A stretch of 16,981 nucleotides of DNA from an uncultured Bacillota bacterium (lineage in GTDB: Bacteria > Bacillota > Clostridia > Peptostreptococcales > Anaerovoracaceae), in assembly GCA_946410475.1 (NCBI GenBank), contig CAMKAM010000016.1:1-16981 (forward strand), read 5' to 3'. Position 1 is the first letter of the stretch. Every line of letters begins with the position of its first letter. The notes beneath the pieces were generated by a model. That model made no database searches. It was given only the letters and a program-made list of their open reading frames with translations, and had not been told where the DNA came from. Made by a program: the position numbers and the translations under genes. Shown here piece after piece: positions 14,240 to 16,981 of the stretch.

Positions 14240-16471
14240 TCACACCTCCCCTCTGTAAGCCTGCATTGCCGAAGCCGCGAAGAGTTTCCGTGATGCTCTG
14301 CCCGAGATCAGATATGACATCAGGAGGAGCACGAGATACAGAAGGATATATCCCTTCAGGCTCATGTACTCTGTCAGGTATTTGATGTATTCGAAACTGA
14401 TGATGTCATTCGATATCAGTACCACCGCTATGATGAATATCAGGTAAGCGATGCTGACCACTACGAGCATCTCTATGTCGAGTATGCGCTTGATGTCCTT
14501 CTTGGACATGCCGAGCATACGTACTATCGCAAAGTATGTGTCTCTGGATTTCAGTATCAGCCTTACGACGAAGTAAGCAATGAAGAACACTACGACTACG
14601 AGCAGCACCATGAACGGCACCTGCACTATTCCGGTGATGCCTTCGACGTCGAACTCGTTGCTTACAGCATCCTTCAGCGGCAGATACTGCATCTTCATCG
14701 ACTTCAGCTGCGCTGCGACGTTATCAGCCTCGTGGCTGTTCTTCGCATATACGCTGATCTGATACGTGCCCTTGTCGAACAGGGCGTCGTAGTCGCTCTG
14801 ACTGATGAATATGTCGCTCATGTGCTCGTCGTAGGTATCTACGCCGATGAGCTTGTCATAGTTCTTGTCTGTGAATGTCTGCGATGTCTTCAGCGATGCC
14901 TTGCTGCTGAAATACATGTTCTCCGCGGAGATCTTGATATTCTTTCCTGCGGCCTTCCCGTCAGAATAGTAATCGTTGAATTCATCCGGGACTATAGCCG
15001 TGCCTTTAGCGACTCCCTTCATCGGTATCAGCCTGTACTGCATGTAATCCGCTTCGGACTTGAGGTCGCGCGAGCCGACTTCGATCTTGATATCGCTTGC
15101 GCTCATGTATGAGTAAGCCCTCAGTTCGGCCATCTTCCCATCGGTCAGATAAAGCTTCGACTGCGAGAACAGTCCATCGGAATCGCTGTCCTCCGTATTG
15201 AGATATACTATGCCGCTGATACTGAGATCTGTGAGTTTCGTTCCCGTCTCTTCGAGATAGAGATCGGCCTTCCTTCCGATCACGTCTTCCGGCTCTCCCA
15301 TTATCTCTCCCATCTCCGGGTCCGTGGCGATCACAGCCTCCGAATCCTTTGACGGCAATGCGCCCTCATCTATATCCGTTTCAAGAGAGTCGATGGGATA
15401 TACGAAACCGTAAAAGCTGAGATATTCGTTCTCGATATCGACGTTCTTGTCAAGCATTATGTCGTCCTTGACGACCGTCTTGACCCCGCTGAGTTCTCCT
15501 ATCTGTCGCATCTGCTCGTCGGTGATCACCGAGGAGTCCTTGTTCTTGACCACTATCCTGTCGTCGCTGTAGTTCTGGAAGAAGCTGTTGTAACCGAACT
15601 CGCTGGTTGCCGACTGCGTTTCCTTGTAATTGGTATATACACCGGATACCGACAGCGTGACGAACAGGAACACGACAAGAAGGAGGAGGAACTTCGGTAT
15701 GATGTTGAAAGTGTTCCTTACTCCAAGTTTGAATTTGCTCTTGTTCGAAAGTTTTCCGGTGAGCGGGCCGCCCTCGATCCCCTCGAGGTTCCTTCTCGTG
15801 ATGACCTTATCTTCGATCACCCTGCCGTCGTTCATCCTTACGACACGGGTCGCATACTGCTCGAACTGGTCGAAGTTGTGAGTGACCACGACTACGAGTT
15901 TGTCCTTCGCGATATCCGCGAGGAGACGTATGACCTCTTCGGCGCTGGCGCTGTCAAGGTTTCCCGTGGGCTCGTCTGCGACGATGATCGACGTGTCCTT
16001 GGCCAGAGCTCTCGCGATGGAGACGCGCTGGCGCTGACCTCCCGAAAGGCGTGATACCTTCTGGTTCATGTGCTCTGAGAGGCCGACTTTTTCTATTATA
16101 TCGGGGACCTTCTTCTTGATTTCTTCCTCGCTGACCCCGTTGATGAGCAGGATGAGCTCTATGTTCTGGTAAACGGTATAGCTGTTGATCAGATTGAAAT
16201 TCTGGAATATATTCCCTATATATTTCTTTCTGTACTCTTCAAAATCCGCACCGGAATAATGGCTGGTCTCGCGGCCCTCGATGAGCATCTCTCCCTCTTC
16301 ATAAGTATCGAGGCCCGAGATGACGTTCAGCAGAGTCGATTTTCCGCTGCCGGACTCACCGGTGATCACTACGAATTCACCAATGTCAAGATCGAGGTTG
16401 ACTTTGGTGATGCCGCTGGAGATCATCCCCTTGCTGTAATAGAATTTTGATACATTTCGAAGTTGTATCAT
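14240..16471 (-). CDS. ABC transporter ATPase-permease fusion, MacB-like (first of pair)
   Basis: Membrane ABC protein of 743 residues. The N-terminal ATPase has Walker A GESGSGKS (38-45), Q90, LSGGQRQ (142-148), Walker B IIVADE with E167 and H198. Helix 1 is at about 258-277, a large outside domain spans about 280-612, and helices 2-4 are at about 615-639, 668-687 and 707-724. This is the four-helix MacB/LolCDE-type permease, not the ten-helix BceB type. It lacks the long cytosolic linker of its partner, so the two are diverged paralogues that probably form a heterodimer. The family exports peptides or moves force to the outside (mechanotransmission); the substrate is unknown. The ATG at 16471 follows GGAAGGA. 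An in-frame TTG at 16510 has no ribosome site. The stop overlaps the next gene's start region, implying coupling. Confidence 0.88.
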   Translation of the reverse strand: MIQLRNVSKFYYSKGMISSGITKVNLDLDIGEFVVITGESGSGKSTLLNVISGLDTYEEGEMLIEGRETSHYSGADFEEYRKKYIGNIFQNFNLINSYTVYQNIELILLINGVSEEEIKKKVPDIIEKVGLSEHMNQKVSRLSGGQRQRVSIARALAKDTSIIVADEPTGNLDSASAEEVIRLLADIAKDKLVVVVTHNFDQFEQYATRVVRMNDGRVIEDKVITRRNLEGIEGGPLTGKLSNKSKFKLGVRNTFNIIPKFLLLLVVFLFVTLSVSGVYTNYKETQSATSEFGYNSFFQNYSDDRIVVKNKDSSVITDEQMRQIGELSGVKTVVKDDIMLDKNVDIENEYLSFYGFVYPIDSLETDIDEGALPSKDSEAVIATDPEMGEIMGEPEDVIGRKADLYLEETGTKLTDLSISGIVYLNTEDSDSDGLFSQSKLYLTDGKMAELRAYSYMSASDIKIEVGSRDLKSEADYMQYRLIPMKGVAKGTAIVPDEFNDYYSDGKAAGKNIKISAENMYFSSKASLKTSQTFTDKNYDKLIGVDTYDEHMSDIFISQSDYDALFDKGTYQISVYAKNSHEADNVAAQLKSMKMQYLPLKDAVSNEFDVEGITGIVQVPFMVLLVVVVFFIAYFVVRLILKSRDTYFAIVRMLGMSKKDIKRILDIEMLVVVSIAYLIFIIAVVLISNDIISFEYIKYLTEYMSLKGYILLYLVLLLMSYLISGRASRKLFAASAMQAYRGEV

Positions 16472-16612
16472 ATTTCCTTCCGCTTTGTATCTATCCCTCT
16501 TTTGCTTCAACTTGCTTTGTCTATCCTTCTCTGTCTTTTTCTCTAATGTCTTTGTGTCCGGACCGTTCTTCGCACTGCATTCGTTTGCGATCGCTGCGCG
16601 AAGACAATCCGA
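16472..16612 (-). promoter_or_regulatory. Long 5' leader of the ABC/LytTR operon
   Basis: From the predicted start near 16612 to the first start codon is about 140 nt. It holds a hairpin with a 6-bp outer stem CTTCGC/GCGAAG (plus 16568-16573 and 16598-16603), the palindrome GTCCGGAC (16556-16563), and then a purine-rich, probably unstructured stretch carrying two near-identical repeats. I match it to no known riboswitch or T-box. Confidence 0.45.
16482..16526 (-). repeat. Two near-identical direct repeats in the ABC operon leader
   Basis: Minus-strand GGATAGACAAAGC (16526-16514) and GGATAGATACAAAGC (16496-16482) differ only by a 2-nt insertion. Their starts are 30 nt apart. They lie downstream of the promoter and just before the ribosome site of the first ABC gene. 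Confidence 0.55.
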
Positions 16613-16618
16613 CTAGTT

Positions 16619-16627
16619 ATTATACCA
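16619..16627 (-). promoter_or_regulatory. Extended -10 promoter of the ABC/LytTR operon
   Basis: Minus-strand TGG directly followed by a perfect TATAAT (16619-16624). No good -35 box is found at 16-18 nt spacing, where terminator sequence lies. This suggests either reliance on the extended -10 or an activator, such as the operon's own LytTR regulator. Confidence 0.6.
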
Positions 16628-16628
16628 T

Positions 16629-16654
16629 AAAAACGCGCCCTTTTACAGAGGGCG
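16629..16654 (-). terminator. Intrinsic terminator after the zinc-ribbon gene
   Basis: Minus-strand 6-bp stem CGCCCT/AGGGCG (plus 16649-16654 and 16636-16641) with a 7-nt loop, then CG and five T residues (16633-16629). It begins 18 nt after the stop codon and immediately precedes the -10 box of the next operon. Confidence 0.65.
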
Positions 16655-16672
16655 GCTTTCCTGTCTGCGTCG

Positions 16673-16981
16673 TCAGGAGTTGGCGCTGAACTTTTCCCCG
16701 CATCTGGGGCAGGTCACATTGACCCTTCCTTTGCCGGCCGGTATCCTGACCTGCTGTTTGCATGAAGGGCAGTAATAGTAAGCATATACCGTGCTCCCTC
16801 CGGCGCCGTTGCGTCTGCGCTCGTCCTCGTCGTATGTATATGTTCCTTCTTTTTTCTGCTTTCTGATCTCGCGGCCATTCTTCAGACGATATACGAGCCG
16901 CATATATTTCTGGTTCTCCTGCTCCCTCTTGTATAGGTTCTTCGAGAATATCCTGAAAATGCAGTAGAAGAACAGCGCGAG
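16673..16981 (-). CDS. Membrane-linked zinc-ribbon protein, 5' end outside the window
   Basis: Partial gene: the frame stays open to the window edge, giving 102 visible residues. The visible part opens with the end of a hydrophobic helix (ALFFYCIFRIF), then SKNLYKREQENQKYMR, a basic stretch, and a C-terminal zinc ribbon YYCPSCKQQVRIP...VTCPRCGEKF with two CPxC pairs. The order of helix, a segment like FSRNLYKRxxENxKF, and a ribbon with a P-x-GKG-x-V/I-x-V/I-TCP core matches a small family of about 140 residues that I know from Clostridia; its function is not established. An internal ATG at 16903 exists but would remove the helix and has no clear ribosome site, so I favour a start beyond 16981. 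Confidence 0.8.
   Translation of the reverse strand, partial: LALFFYCIFRIFSKNLYKREQENQKYMRLVYRLKNGREIRKQKKEGTYTYDEDERRRNGAGGSTVYAYYYCPSCKQQVRIPAGKGRVNVTCPRCGEKFSANS

Noticed and set aside
11760..16471. BceAB-type bacitracin-resistance transporter
   Set aside because: Both proteins fuse ATPase and permease and have only four helices with the large outside loop between helices 1 and 2. BceB has ten helices and a separate ATPase, and works with a BceRS-type kinase/OmpR-type regulator, not LytTR.
16521..16580. 19-codon ORF in the ABC operon leader, a possible leader peptide
   Set aside because: There is no ribosome site before its ATG, no run of regulatory codons, and no terminator/antiterminator pair downstream.

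Overview
The window looks like the chromosome of a moderate-GC Firmicute, most likely of class Clostridia (Eubacteriales). Supporting signs are a low-GC-type cysS-mrnC-...-rlmB cluster, strong AGGAGG-type ribosome binding sites, sigma-A-like promoters, intrinsic hairpin/U-tract terminators, a Mini-III RNase, a LytTR regulator, and a membrane-anchored zinc-ribbon protein of a type I associate with Clostridia. I cannot assign a genus. Every gene I support is on the minus strand, so transcription runs from high to low coordinates. No tRNA, rRNA, CRISPR array, insertion sequence or integrase was seen.

Right edge, 16981-16629: the C-terminal part of a membrane-linked zinc-ribbon protein, cut by the window edge, followed by an intrinsic terminator. 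The -10 box of the next operon lies just after that terminator's U-tract.

System operon, about 16612-9863: a leader of about 140 nt, then two tandem MacB-type ABC ATPase-permease fusions, a REC-LytTR response regulator, a signal-peptide-bearing acidic protein with a C-terminal membrane anchor, and a 50-residue single-pass membrane protein. No histidine kinase is present. The layout suggests a self-regulated envelope or peptide export/sensing module with uncharacterised accessory proteins. This is the most interesting part of the window.

Translation genes, about 9862-6369: asnS with its own promoter, then an EF-G-like GTPase gene with its own near-consensus extended -10 promoter and a strong terminator. 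The EF-G paralogue has eroded G3, G4 and G5 motifs.

Housekeeping operon, about 6343-28: eight closely packed genes ending in a strong terminator. They are a four-helix membrane protein (possibly DUF1461/Lit-like), a DJ-1/PfpI protein, a PHP phosphoesterase, cysS, mrnC, thyA, folA and rlmB. The predicted promoter sits inside and just after a terminator hairpin and would give an almost leaderless transcript. ThyA and FolA form a functional pair (dTMP synthesis and regeneration of tetrahydrofolate), set among genes for tRNA charging and rRNA maturation/modification.
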